Shown here piece after piece: positions 18,012 through 26,010 of a stretch of 64,000 nt of DNA. Made by a program: the position numbers and the translations under genes. The stretch's first letter is position 1. Every line of letters begins with the position of its first letter. Source of the stretch: Flavobacterium lotistagni (GTDB lineage: Bacteria > Bacteroidota > Bacteroidia > Flavobacteriales > Flavobacteriaceae); assembly GCF_011392125.1 (NCBI RefSeq), contig NZ_JAAJBU010000008.1:90076-154075 (forward strand), read 5' to 3'. The notes beneath the pieces were generated by a model. That model worked only from the letters and a program-made list of their open reading frames with translations. It ran no database searches and was not told where the DNA came from.

Positions 18012-18215
18012 CTAAAGTTGCTTTTTTCTTAGTTCAGTGGCCTGCTCGCCTGCAACGCCCCAATTGTCCAAGTGTATTTCTTGAATTACCACATGGGTCA
18101 ATTTTGGGTCTTTGTTCAAGATTCTATAAAGCAAATTGGTCACTTCTTTAATTAATTCTTGTTTTTGCTCTTTGGTAACTTTTTCATCAGTTACTTGAAT
18201 GTTTACATAAGGCAT
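18012..18215 (-). CDS. 4-oxalocrotonate tautomerase-family enzyme
   Basis: A 67-residue tautomerase. The start is set at the ATG of 'MPYVNIQVT': after Met removal Pro becomes residue 1, the catalytic base of the family. The open frame continues 24 codons upstream, but that would bury the Pro. 'VVIQEIHLDNWGVAGE' is the conserved C-terminal region. Such enzymes are small homo-oligomers that tautomerise enol/keto substrates in the cytoplasm. It is the first gene of the minus-strand operon leading to the SDR and DJ-1-like genes. Confidence 0.85.
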   Translation of the reverse strand: MPYVNIQVTDEKVTKEQKQELIKEVTNLLYRILNKDPKLTHVVIQEIHLDNWGVAGEQATELRKKQL

Positions 18216-18274
18216 AAAAAGTTGTTTTAGGATTACGGTACAAAGTTCGTTACCCGTTTCGTTGCAGAGAATAG

Positions 18275-18301
18275 ATAAATATTCCATTGACTTGCACTTT
18301 T
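18275..18301. promoter_or_regulatory. 27-bp conserved element, copy 1 (upstream of tautomerase operon)
   Basis: This stretch (core ATATTCCA, 4 bp, ACTTGCACTTTT) matches 19485-19511 at about 23 of 27 bases. It lies 60-86 bp upstream of the tautomerase start and directly beside a terminator. Two near-identical copies before two transcription units next to an AraC regulator gene suggest an activator site. Confidence 0.5.
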
Positions 18302-18310
18302 GTACTTCTC

Positions 18311-18351
18311 AAAAAAAAAAAGACGCCTGAATTTAAAATCAGACGCCTTTC
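18311..18351 (-). terminator. Intrinsic terminator of the 18399-19397 gene
   Basis: On the minus strand a stem of about 13 bp with two wobble pairs (arms 18339-18351 and 18318-18330) is followed by a run of ten or more T. It separates the BNR-like gene from the tautomerase operon. Confidence 0.85.
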
Positions 18352-18398
18352 AACTATTAATCAATCACTTAACCCTATTTAAATGATTGACTGTAGTG

Positions 18399-19397
18399 CT
18401 ATTCAATTTCTAACATAATGACTTCAGTGTGCAATTGTCCGGTGCCTAAAATCATGACCTTGTGATTAGTCAATTTTGCTAGGGCTGTAAAATCCATGGC
18501 TTCACTACTGGGTTGATATGTTTTTTGAAGAAAATTGGTCCAATTATCGTTGGTTAACAGAATGTCACCAAAGGGGAAAAAGCCTCCTTCGTAATGCTGC
18601 CCAATACCTATGGATTTTAAATGGTCAAGAAGTAGAATTTTGTTCACGGGATTAGGCAAAACCGCTGTTCTACCTGAGGAAACATTAATTACTTTCGAAT
18701 TACTTTTTAAATAGACTTGTTCGTCAATTAGTTGAATCTGCGAGAAATTTTCTTCTCTGAAATTCGTTTGGATGGCTGTCCAAGATATTCCGCCATCGGT
18801 TGTTTTATAATATTCATTTGTGTTTGCTGTGGCATAACCAATGTTACTTTGCTTTTTAAATTTGATGTCTTGAAAATTTTTATCTGTTGGTGTGGTGAAA
18901 ACGTCAGACCAGCTAAGTCCGCCATTCGATGTTTTTTTAAAAACTTGATTTCCGACAATAAAACCAACTGTTTCATTTATAAAGTAGATGCTGTTCAAAG
19001 AACTATTTGAGGTTGACGTCAAATTTATACTGGTCCATGTTTGTCCGGCATTATTGGTTCTTAAAACAAAATTGCCACTTGGGTCGCTGCCAATAGCAAA
19101 TCCGAGGTTATGGTTCACAAAGTGTATTCTTTTTAATGGTTGAGTCGCGCCTGAGTTTAATGTTGTCCATGTTATGCCGGCATCGGTGGTTTTGACAATT
19201 TTACCTAACCTAGATATGGCATAGCCTGTTTGGGCATCAGTAAAAGTAAGATCATCATAAAAGTCCTGAGGAATGTTGGTTTCTAAATGAATTAGGTTTT
19301 CTAATTTTAATGCTCCAATGCTGGCCTTGTCTTTATTCTTATCAGATGAACATGAGGCCATTGCTATTGCCAGTAAAAGGGTTGTAATTTTTTTCAT
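18399..19397 (-). CDS. YCF48/BNR-like beta-propeller lipoprotein
   Basis: A 332-residue lipoprotein: signal peptide with lipobox 'AMASC' (Cys at residue 16). The body has repeated blades of the type 'TTDAGITWTTLNSG', 'TNNAGQTWTSINL', 'TSNGGLSWSDVF' and 'TTDGGISWTAIQ', which are Asp-box (BNR) turns of a YCF48-like propeller. Such propellers bind partners or glycans at the cell surface; none is known here. It is a single-gene unit between two terminators, and copy 2 of the 27-bp element lies 88-114 bp upstream of its start. Confidence 0.8.
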   Translation of the reverse strand: MKKITTLLLAIAMASCSSDKNKDKASIGALKLENLIHLETNIPQDFYDDLTFTDAQTGYAISRLGKIVKTTDAGITWTTLNSGATQPLKRIHFVNHNLGFAIGSDPSGNFVLRTNNAGQTWTSINLTSTSNSSLNSIYFINETVGFIVGNQVFKKTSNGGLSWSDVFTTPTDKNFQDIKFKKQSNIGYATANTNEYYKTTDGGISWTAIQTNFREENFSQIQLIDEQVYLKSNSKVINVSSGRTAVLPNPVNKILLLDHLKSIGIGQHYEGGFFPFGDILLTNDNWTNFLQKTYQPSSEAMDFTALAKLTNHKVMILGTGQLHTEVIMLEIE

Positions 19398-19484
19398 AGT
19401 GTTTTTAAGTTATCAGTGAGTCATTTTTTGAATTCGGTCATGTATTGAAACAAATATCTTAGCAATTCACTTTGTGATTGTTGC

Positions 19485-19511
19485 ATTAATATTCCAAATA
19501 CTTGCACTTTT
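19485..19511. promoter_or_regulatory. 27-bp conserved element, copy 2 (upstream of BNR-like gene)
   Basis: Near copy of 18275-18301, in the same orientation relative to the downstream minus-strand gene and again next to a terminator. It lies between the AraC gene and the BNR-like gene, so the AraC protein is the natural candidate binder; this is inference. Confidence 0.5.
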
Positions 19512-19517
19512 ATGACT

Positions 19518-19548
19518 AAAAAAATCGCCTGATAAATACCAGACGATT
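19518..19548 (-). terminator. Intrinsic terminator of the AraC gene
   Basis: On the minus strand AATCGTCTG pairs with CAGGCGATT (9 bp, one wobble, 8-nt loop), followed by seven T. It lies 35 bp past the AraC stop codon. Confidence 0.85.
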
Positions 19549-19582
19549 GCTTTTAAATGAACAGATTCTATTAACCTTACCT

Positions 19583-20464
19583 CTATAGTAAGCTGTCTTT
19601 ATAATGTTGGGGAGAAATGCCCAAGTAATTTTTGAAAAACCTTGTAAAATAGGCCGGATCGTCATACCCAATTTCGAAAGCGATTTCTTTTATTGAAAGA
19701 TTATCATGATGTAAAAACCTTTTGGCTTCTAAAATAATTCTATCGGCTATGATTTGCCCGGCGGTTTTATTTGAAAACTTTTTGGTTACATTATTTAAAT
19801 TTCTGGCTGTGGTATGAAGCATATCCGCGTATTGGTTGACTCCGTGAGTAGTTTTGAAATTCTTTTCTACGGCAACCTTGTATTTTTTAAAAAGGTCATA
19901 GCCTGCCTCAGGAATGTAGCTATATGCGATATGATTGTGTTTCAATCGGGTAATGTTGGTAATCAGAATTTTTAGAAACGAGGAAAGTATTTGTTGCTGC
20001 CCCATTTCAGAAGTATTGAATTCGACGGTAATTTGATAAAACAAATCTTCGAAAACCTTGTATTGTGAAGCGGTTAGATTAATTACCGGAAAAGCATCAA
20101 TGGCATCAAACAAAAGGCTATCAATTAGGTATTCTTCCACTTCTTTTTGATGTTGAAAAAGTTCAGGTAAAAATTTAATCACAAAGCCTTCTCCCTTTTC
20201 TTCTTGGTCTATTTTGTGCACTTGGCCCGGCGATAACAAAAAAAGTACAGAGCCATTATAATTATATTGTTGCCCGTCAATGTGGTGAATGCCTTTTCCT
20301 TTTTTTAGCCATATAATTTCATAATGATTGTGCCTGTGATTTTCTTGAAACTCGTTAATCGTACAGGTTTCGACATTAAAACCAGAAACTTTGAAATATT
20401 CAATGGCGTTTTCTTGACAGAATTCATTGATTGTATTTACCGGTATTTGCGTATCGTTCTTCAT
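19583..20464 (-). CDS. AraC family transcriptional regulator
   Basis: A 293-residue regulator. Residues about 20-150 form an AraC-type cupin sensor ('HRHNHYEIIWLKKGKGIHHIDG' region, residues about 43-65, then 'LLSPGQVHKI'). The C-terminal about 100 residues hold two helix-turn-helix motifs, the second being 'LSIKEIAFEIGYDDPAYFTR' with the following 'FFKNYLGISPQHYK'. The ATG at 20464 is preferred over a TTG seven codons upstream. It has its own terminator. Nearby paired 27-bp elements suggest it controls the BNR-like gene and the tautomerase operon. Confidence 0.85.
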   Translation of the reverse strand: MKNDTQIPVNTINEFCQENAIEYFKVSGFNVETCTINEFQENHRHNHYEIIWLKKGKGIHHIDGQQYNYNGSVLFLLSPGQVHKIDQEEKGEGFVIKFLPELFQHQKEVEEYLIDSLLFDAIDAFPVINLTASQYKVFEDLFYQITVEFNTSEMGQQQILSSFLKILITNITRLKHNHIAYSYIPEAGYDLFKKYKVAVEKNFKTTHGVNQYADMLHTTARNLNNVTKKFSNKTAGQIIADRIILEAKRFLHHDNLSIKEIAFEIGYDDPAYFTRFFKNYLGISPQHYKDSLL

Positions 20465-20583
20465 TGTTATTGTGGTAATGGGCAAAATTATGCAGCAATC
20501 ATTAATTCAGGCTTGGACAAAAAGACCAATTTCTTGTATTTATGGTCTAAACTGGCTCACACAACAGCATTTTCTATTTAAAC

Positions 20584-23500
20584 CTACTGATAAAACAGTT
20601 CCTTAATCTGTTTGTGGTATTTTTTATCTGCTACTACATATACTTCTTTTAAAAAGTCTGTGGCAATGGGTTTAGGATTGGGGTATTTATTTTTATTTAT
20701 AAAGTTTTTCAGAGCCAAATTTACTCTATCCTCACCAATTAATTCGCTCAAATGGTACATCTTTATAGCTCCTTTTGAGTAGGCGATGTGGGTTTGATTG
20801 CTGGTTACTTCAATTAAAGGCGCATCTCCTAAAAAACCTTTTTCAGTTTCGTAAATCTCTTGGTGCATGGCTATACTTTCTTTTACTTTTTCCTTTCCGT
20901 ACATTTTTTTTAGTAGCATGAGTTCGGTATACATGGCTAAAGATTCAGTGAGCATTGGAGCGCCTTGTCTATCGTCAGGATGAATTTGACTGTTTCCCCA
21001 CCACAAATGAGACAATTCGTGACCAGCCATTTCATTGATTACATCTGGTTGTTTATCGGCTTTTAAATTGCAGTGAAAGGCCATGTTTTCAGTCATATAT
21101 ATAGTCGCTGGATAAGCTGTAGCATTGAAGCCTTGTGTAAAACTTGATACTTCTGCAAAGCGAATGGTTTTGAAGGGATATGGGCCAAAATTTGCCTGGC
21201 AATAATCTAGGGTGAGTTTGGCATTTTCAAGAAGGTATTTTACATTCTCATGGTGATTGGCATGATAATAAACTTCAAGTAATTTTCCCTTGTATATCGT
21301 TTTTTCAATTTTGTAATGAGCAGAAGCTATAGCAAAACGAAATGGAATTTGATGCGCTATAAAGCTTGAGAAAGAACGATTATTCTGTTTCCACTGTTTT
21401 TGTAATTCTCCAACACCCACAGCAATTTGATTCGAATCTGTCGAGATGGTCATTTTGAGTGACATAAAATCATGGTTCGGCGCTTTGGGTTCGTTCAGTT
21501 TTTTGATTGCAGTAGCGGCTCCTAATTGGTATTTCTCTCTGATTTCTTTTTCGTCGGTTTCATAGGATGATTGATAACCAATTTGTGGAAAATATCGGCT
21601 AATACGCATAAAAGCACCGTTACCAACGATTGCATTAAACGATTGGTGGCTGTTAATGGGTTTGATGCGGTAGTTCAGCTCGAAATCAAGCACTGCTTTT
21701 TCAGTAGGCTTTAGTGGCTTACTTAGTTTCATTATTTGAAATTGATTGGCAATTTTGCTTCTTTGGTTCTTGTGAATTAAAATGGCCGATTGGATTGTAA
21801 AATCATCCGGGAAGTTCACTAAGATTTCGTCTATTGAAACCGTCGTTTTATTCTCTAAAAGATATTGCCCTTTGATGTCGTAGCGATTTTCTTTGGGATA
21901 TAAATCAACTCGCGCGATTACTTCTTTAATCGTTGGTTGTGGCACGGTTTGATATTTTCTGTAGGCCTTTTCATAAGCTACCAATCGAAGCAATTCGAGG
22001 CTTTTGCTTTTCGGGGTATATTCTGCAACTACTTGATTACCTAGAATGAGTGATAAAGAAAGCAGTCCGATTGAAGTGAACCAAAAGCCAGCTTTTCTGA
22101 TTGATTTTTTGGTTTGTTGCATCAGAAAAAGGATATATAATGTGAGACAAAAACCGAAAGCTAATCGGTAAATAAACAGGTTTTCATAAAAGCCGAAGCC
22201 ATTCATGTCGCTGTAATCGTAACTGATTGTTTGCAAAAATTTCAATAGCGGATGTTTCACAACAATTTTTCCCAAAGAAGTAGTCATTAACAAAATAAAA
22301 ACTCCAGAAATACCAAGTGACAAGTATTTGTTTTTGACTATTCTTTGTATAATCAGCGATATTATGCTCACCAAAATCAACGGAAGTGTGGTGTAGAGAT
22401 ACGTTTTTAAATAGATTAAAAATTCAATTTTAGGATAGTTGTACAAAAACTGAAAACAAATGCCTTGAAGTATTAAAACACTAGTAAAGAAAAATACCAT
22501 TCCAATTAAAACAACTTGAAGTGATGCATTTTTTAATCTGTAATTTGTAGTACTTTCTTCTATGAAATTAAAATGAGAACGCTCGCTTCTCCAGTATAAA
22601 TCATTGGAATAGAAAACCATAATTAATGCTCCAAAAACATAGAAACTCTGAATAATTGTTGAAACCATCAATCCTGAGCTGGCATATTTTTGCGGCAGTC
22701 TAATTCCTTTTTCAATAGCAGCATGAATTTCCATTCCAACAAGAAACAATAGGCCTAAACTTAGTAAGGCAAACGGCATACTTTTGACAACATATGTACT
22801 GTAAATCTTGGTGAAAGATAAAAATGATTGCCATTTCACTTGGTTACTTTGCTGTGTATTTACAAAACAGAACGGTGTTGAAACAGAAACCATTCTTTTT
22901 AAATGCGAGCTCTGGTTTTTTTTAATTTTTGAGACAACGACGAATTTTTTAGAAGCAGCCAACAAAAGTAAAATTGCCACTACCACAAAGCCAATTCTAT
23001 TGAAGACTAAAACTCCATTAAGCTCCAATAATTCTGTATTGCGTTGCTGGATAGACCAATGGGTTGTTTGAAAAAAGAATGCTGAAATCCCAAACGGATC
23101 AAGAATAGCTGACAACCATTGGGCTTGCTTTGACTGTGGCAACTGATTGGCCATGAACGGCGATCCTGAATAAAGTAAGGCCACCATATAACCCATATAA
23201 ATTAATAAACCGGCAACATAGACTTGGAGTTTACTTTTTGTTATCCAAGCAACTGCAGCTGTAGTGGCTGCAATTACAAAAGAATTAATCGCTGTAAATA
23301 ATATGACAGGCCCAAAATAATAGCTAATTGAGAAAGCCACCGAGAATTGATAATTTGATGTTATTTCTCTTCCAATAAAAAAACAAACGGTCAATAAAAG
23401 TGTTGATCCAAAAGATAGAATAAAAATGGTTGTTAGTCTGCTCCATAGAAATTGCTTTACTGTTATTGGCAAAGCAAAGTATATCAGATTAAAGCGATAA

Positions 23501-23739
23501 TCTACCTCTTTTAAGGCCAATTGCCCAGAGAAAATTGTAGCGAAAAATAAACTTGTTAAACTTAAAAATGCCGTAAGAAATCCTACTTGGTAGGGAGCGT
23601 TATAGGCTAAATTTTCGGTTAATGTAAAACGAGCATACACTCCAGCAAAAATTCCAAATGAGATTAATGCAATGAGTAAGCCTACAAATCTCCAGTTTTT
23701 ACAATATGATTTTAAATCACAAGAAATAATTGCCTTCAT
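20584..23739 (-). CDS. ABC-2 permease fused to an M1-family metallopeptidase
   Basis: A 1051-residue fusion. Residues about 1-560 contain some twelve membrane helices in two ABC-2-type bundles. The C-terminal half is an M1 aminopeptidase-like domain with the zinc site 'HELSHLWWG' at about residue 905 and the third ligand Glu in 'LTESLAMYTEL' about 20 residues later. The usual 'GxMEN' exopeptidase motif appears as 'FNATAYPATIYMTEN', so the peptidase may be divergent. The start overlaps the ATPase stop by 4 bp, so the two form one exporter. The peptidase is expected on the periplasmic side; substrate unknown. Confidence 0.85.
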   Translation of the reverse strand: MKAIISCDLKSYCKNWRFVGLLIALISFGIFAGVYARFTLTENLAYNAPYQVGFLTAFLSLTSLFFATIFSGQLALKEVDYRFNLIYFALPITVKQFLWSRLTTIFILSFGSTLLLTVCFFIGREITSNYQFSVAFSISYYFGPVILFTAINSFVIAATTAAVAWITKSKLQVYVAGLLIYMGYMVALLYSGSPFMANQLPQSKQAQWLSAILDPFGISAFFFQTTHWSIQQRNTELLELNGVLVFNRIGFVVVAILLLLAASKKFVVVSKIKKNQSSHLKRMVSVSTPFCFVNTQQSNQVKWQSFLSFTKIYSTYVVKSMPFALLSLGLLFLVGMEIHAAIEKGIRLPQKYASSGLMVSTIIQSFYVFGALIMVFYSNDLYWRSERSHFNFIEESTTNYRLKNASLQVVLIGMVFFFTSVLILQGICFQFLYNYPKIEFLIYLKTYLYTTLPLILVSIISLIIQRIVKNKYLSLGISGVFILLMTTSLGKIVVKHPLLKFLQTISYDYSDMNGFGFYENLFIYRLAFGFCLTLYILFLMQQTKKSIRKAGFWFTSIGLLSLSLILGNQVVAEYTPKSKSLELLRLVAYEKAYRKYQTVPQPTIKEVIARVDLYPKENRYDIKGQYLLENKTTVSIDEILVNFPDDFTIQSAILIHKNQRSKIANQFQIMKLSKPLKPTEKAVLDFELNYRIKPINSHQSFNAIVGNGAFMRISRYFPQIGYQSSYETDEKEIREKYQLGAATAIKKLNEPKAPNHDFMSLKMTISTDSNQIAVGVGELQKQWKQNNRSFSSFIAHQIPFRFAIASAHYKIEKTIYKGKLLEVYYHANHHENVKYLLENAKLTLDYCQANFGPYPFKTIRFAEVSSFTQGFNATAYPATIYMTENMAFHCNLKADKQPDVINEMAGHELSHLWWGNSQIHPDDRQGAPMLTESLAMYTELMLLKKMYGKEKVKESIAMHQEIYETEKGFLGDAPLIEVTSNQTHIAYSKGAIKMYHLSELIGEDRVNLALKNFINKNKYPNPKPIATDFLKEVYVVADKKYHKQIKELFYQ

Positions 23740-24611
23740 ATTTCTATTTGATTTAACGTATTGAAATACACATCCTCGAGTTTTGAATTTACTAACTCAA
23801 AATCAGGTAAATACTCATTTGAATAAACTTGAATGAATAAATTTCCACTGAGGTAGTAAGAGGCAATTACTTTGTATTTTGTTTTAAATTCTTCTAATTG
23901 TTGTTTTTGAATTGGCTTCCTCCAAATCTTGCCTTGTAATTGCGTTATAAAATCATTTGGGTTGCCTTGTAGAAGCACTTTCCCGCTATTGATAATGGCC
24001 ATTTGCGAGCAAAGATGCAGTACGTCTTCCACTAGGTGTGTAGAAAGAATTACAATGCGATCGTTGCCAATTTCACTCAACAAACCATTGAAACGGTTTC
24101 TCTCCTCAGGATCTAGACCTGCAGTTGGTTCGTCGACTATGATTATATTGGGATTGCCCAATAAGGCTTGAGCCACACCAAATCTTTGTTTCATACCGCC
24201 AGAAAAAGTATGTACTTCTTTATGCTGCTGCGAGGATAAGTTCACCTTTTCTAATAGAGCTAGAATCTGATTTTTTCGTTCGGTTTTTTCACTAACTCCT
24301 TTCAGAATGGCCAGATGGTTTAATAAATCATAAGCCGTTATTTTTGGATATACACCAAAATCTTGAGGCAAAAAGCCTAACTGTTTTTTTAAGAACATCG
24401 GATCTTGTAATACATTTACTTCATTGAACCATATTTCCCCATGGTCGGCATTTTGTAATCCTACAATAGTTCGTAATAATGTGGATTTTCCGGCGCCATT
24501 GGGCCCTAATAAACCAAATAGGCCATTCCCTACTTGAATTGTAATATCTTCTAAGGCACGCACCCCATTAGGATATTCTTTTTGTAGATTTTTAATAATT
24601 AAGCTGTTCAT
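23736..24611 (-). CDS. ABC transporter ATP-binding protein
   Basis: A 291-residue nucleotide-binding subunit: Walker A 'GPNGAGKST' (36-44), signature 'FSGGMKQ' (136-142), Walker B 'IIIVDEP' (156-162) and the D-loop 'AGLDPEERNRF', then 'LSTHLVEDV' with the switch His. It drives the permease/M1 peptidase encoded immediately downstream with a 4-bp overlap. The pair resembles exporters linked to antibiotic resistance or peptide export in other phyla, but no substrate can be named from the sequence. Confidence 0.9.
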   Translation of the reverse strand: MNSLIIKNLQKEYPNGVRALEDITIQVGNGLFGLLGPNGAGKSTLLRTIVGLQNADHGEIWFNEVNVLQDPMFLKKQLGFLPQDFGVYPKITAYDLLNHLAILKGVSEKTERKNQILALLEKVNLSSQQHKEVHTFSGGMKQRFGVAQALLGNPNIIIVDEPTAGLDPEERNRFNGLLSEIGNDRIVILSTHLVEDVLHLCSQMAIINSGKVLLQGNPNDFITQLQGKIWRKPIQKQQLEEFKTKYKVIASYYLSGNLFIQVYSNEYLPDFELVNSKLEDVYFNTLNQIEI

Positions 24612-24701
24612 TTTTATTGATTTTTGATGATTATTTTAAGTTGAGGCAAAGAAAATCCTGTCGATGAAACACCGATATTAAAAACTTTAGCACATGTAGG
24701 T

Positions 24702-24908
24702 TTACTTTTCTACATACTCTAATATGTCACCGGGTTCACATTGTAATATTTTACAGATTGCCTCCAAGGTGTCAAAGCGAATTCCTTTGGCCTTTCCTGT
24801 TTTTAAAATAGATAAATTCGCCGGAGTGATATCTAATTTTTCTGCCAACTCTTTAGATTGCATTTTACGTTTGGCAAGCATAACGTCTATGTTTACAATA
24901 ATTGGCAT
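24702..24908 (-). CDS. XRE-type regulator (YozG-like)
   Basis: A 68-residue helix-turn-helix protein: 'MQSKELAEKLDITPANLSILKTGKAKGIRFDTLEAICKILQCEPGDILEY' covers residues about 16-65 and is a cro/C1-type domain of the YozG subfamily. It is encoded 2 bp after the DUF2975 gene. The DUF2975/XRE pair is a recurrent two-gene unit in Firmicutes and Bacteroidota. It probably represses its own promoter through the inverted repeat at 25453-25499 (inference). Confidence 0.85.
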   Translation of the reverse strand: MPIIVNIDVMLAKRKMQSKELAEKLDITPANLSILKTGKAKGIRFDTLEAICKILQCEPGDILEYVEK

Positions 24909-24910
24909 GA

Positions 24911-25426
24911 TTAAATAAATAAGTCTTGTTCGTTTTGTAATCTCAAACCTTGCTCAAAAATGGCGTTCATGAAGTAAATGAATAAACCCATGATTAAATG
25001 CGCACTTATCATGGCAAAGAATGGAAAATCTTCGATTGATATTATTGCCCAAAGTATGGCCAAAACAGGATATAGTACCAGATTGAAAATATAAAATCGC
25101 TTTAGATGATTTACCCCAAAAAGAGTAAACAATTTTTTTTGTCTAAACGCATTGAAAACACCGCTTAATACAAAAAAGAATATTCCATACAATGCAATTC
25201 CCAATACCATTTCAGCGACATAATTTGTAGTAAACTCAGAGCCTAATAAAAAATGTTCTGAAGTAAAAGGATAATTTATGGCGAAACGATTGTTGGGTAG
25301 TTTTTCGAAAAATGGACCTTCAAAAGTACAATTAATAAGAGTATATATGGCAGTAATCAAATAACCATACGCGATTATGCTGACTAGATAATATAAAAAA
25401 GAAGAGGTTAGTTTCACTGATTTCAT
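24911..25426 (-). CDS. DUF2975 membrane protein
   Basis: A 171-residue protein with four membrane helices (about residues 10-28, 66-88, 104-124 and 128-150), matching the DUF2975 family (YoaS type). 'FVLSGVFNAFRQKKLFT' after helix 2 is the characteristic cytoplasmic loop. Function unknown; its constant partnership with a YozG-like regulator suggests that the membrane protein responds to some signal and modulates it. It starts 27 bp from a perfect inverted repeat that may be the regulator's operator. Confidence 0.8.
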   Translation of the reverse strand: MKSVKLTSSFLYYLVSIIAYGYLITAIYTLINCTFEGPFFEKLPNNRFAINYPFTSEHFLLGSEFTTNYVAEMVLGIALYGIFFFVLSGVFNAFRQKKLFTLFGVNHLKRFYIFNLVLYPVLAILWAIISIEDFPFFAMISAHLIMGLFIYFMNAIFEQGLRLQNEQDLFI

Positions 25427-25452
25427 AATATGAAAATTAAAATTAAGGAGAC

Positions 25453-25499
25453 AAATTTAATAATTAATTATTGTAAAACAATAATTAATTATTAAATTT
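25453..25499. promoter_or_regulatory. Perfect 21-bp inverted repeat upstream of DUF2975/XRE
   Basis: Arms 25453-25473 and 25479-25499 are exact reverse complements around a TAAAA centre. All of it is AT apart from one G-C pair per arm. It lies 27 bp before the DUF2975 start and could be an operator for the YozG-like regulator or a cruciform-forming site. Confidence 0.6.
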
Positions 25500-25573
25500 A
25501 ATATTGTTTCTTATATTTCTTTTGAAACAAGGTTAAGGAAAATCAACTTCAATTAGCCACAAAAAGGAATTCT

Positions 25574-25700
25574 GAGCTAAGAAAAACCTGTACGCCTGAA
25601 TAGCTCTTGTAAATAGTCAATTGTTTTTTAGGGATTAACTCCGTTGATCCGCTGTAGGGAACCATGAGCAAAGAAAAACCTCTACGCCTGAATAGGCGTA
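25574..25700. repeat. Two 30-bp direct repeats, the second extended into a hairpin
   Basis: 25574-25603 and 25666-25695 match at 28 of 30 positions (core AGAAAAACCT then TACGCCTGAATAG). In the second copy TACGCCT (25683-25689) pairs with AGGCGTA (25694-25700) around a GAAT loop and is followed by a T-rich run. The first copy has lost the second arm. This could be a small repeated element or an RNA with duplicated binding sequence. Confidence 0.5.
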
Positions 25701-25752
25701 CTTTGTTTTTTATTTTTAACGTGTTCATCAAAGTGAACTTTCAACACTGCCT

Positions 25753-25789
25753 AAAAACAAAAAAACCGAAAGCTATTACTCTCGGTTTT
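25753..25789 (-). terminator. Intrinsic terminator flanking the left attachment site
   Basis: On the minus strand AAAACCGA pairs with TCGGTTTT (8 bp, 12-nt loop) and runs into seven T. It lies 6 bp left of the 15-bp tRNA 3'-end remnant. It is probably the original terminator of the tRNA-Ser gene, left at the outer side of the insertion. Confidence 0.7.
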
Positions 25790-25794
25790 ACTTC

Positions 25795-25809
25795 GCGGAG
25801 AAAGAGGGA
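25795..25809 (-). other. attL: 15-bp tRNA-Ser 3'-end remnant
   Basis: GCGGAGAAAGAGGGA is identical to 57372-57386. Read on the minus strand (TCCCTCTTTCTCCGC) it matches the T-arm/acceptor 3' end of tRNA-Ser genes, a common integration target. No tRNA body follows, so this is a remnant created by site-specific insertion. Confidence 0.7.
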
Positions 25810-25865
25810 ATTGTATTCCATTTCTAACCGTTTGATATTGTTGAGTTTATAAAACTTTTACTCTC

Positions 25866-25878
25866 CTAGGGTCTCGCT
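25866..25878 (+). repeat. Left arm-type recombinase site
   Basis: CTAGGGTCTCGCT occurs here and, inverted and exact, at 57220-57232. A shorter related copy CAGGGTCTCG is at 57248-57257. Position just inside both att sites suits arm-type binding sites of the integrase. Confidence 0.6.
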
Positions 25879-25916
25879 TTTGCTCCTCTTAATTTGACTT
25901 GCAAAATTTCGAAATC

Positions 25917-25956
25917 TTACTAAACAAATGTAATCAAATAAAATTACTAAACAAAT
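25917..25956. repeat. Direct repeat TTACTAAACAAAT x2 before the Mrr-like gene
   Basis: Exact 13-bp copies at 25917-25929 and 25944-25956, spaced 27 bp (about 2.6 helical turns), followed by an AT-rich stretch up to the Mrr-like start at 26011. They may be an operator of that gene or additional integrase arm sites. Confidence 0.45.
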
Positions 25957-26010
25957 TTAAGTAATTTAGTTGTTCAATAACTGAACTATTAAAGTTGGTT
26001 AATAATAAAT

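Larger units (their letters stand above)
25427..26010. other. Gene-free chromosome/element junction
   Basis: This 584-bp stretch contains no credible gene. In order it holds the 21-bp inverted repeat, the 30-bp direct repeats with a hairpin, the tRNA-type terminator, attL, the left arm site and the TTACTAAACAAAT repeats. Everything to the right of 25809 belongs to the element. Confidence 0.7.

Noticed and set aside
18321..18351. AGACGCCT repeats read as a CRISPR-like or direct repeat
   Set aside because: They are two arms of a minus-strand terminator with wobble pairs followed by a long T-run, with no spacer or array.
25664..25852. Plus-strand open frame of 62 codons across the tRNA terminator and attL
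   Set aside because: It runs through a hairpin, a terminator and the attachment site and shows no protein-like features.
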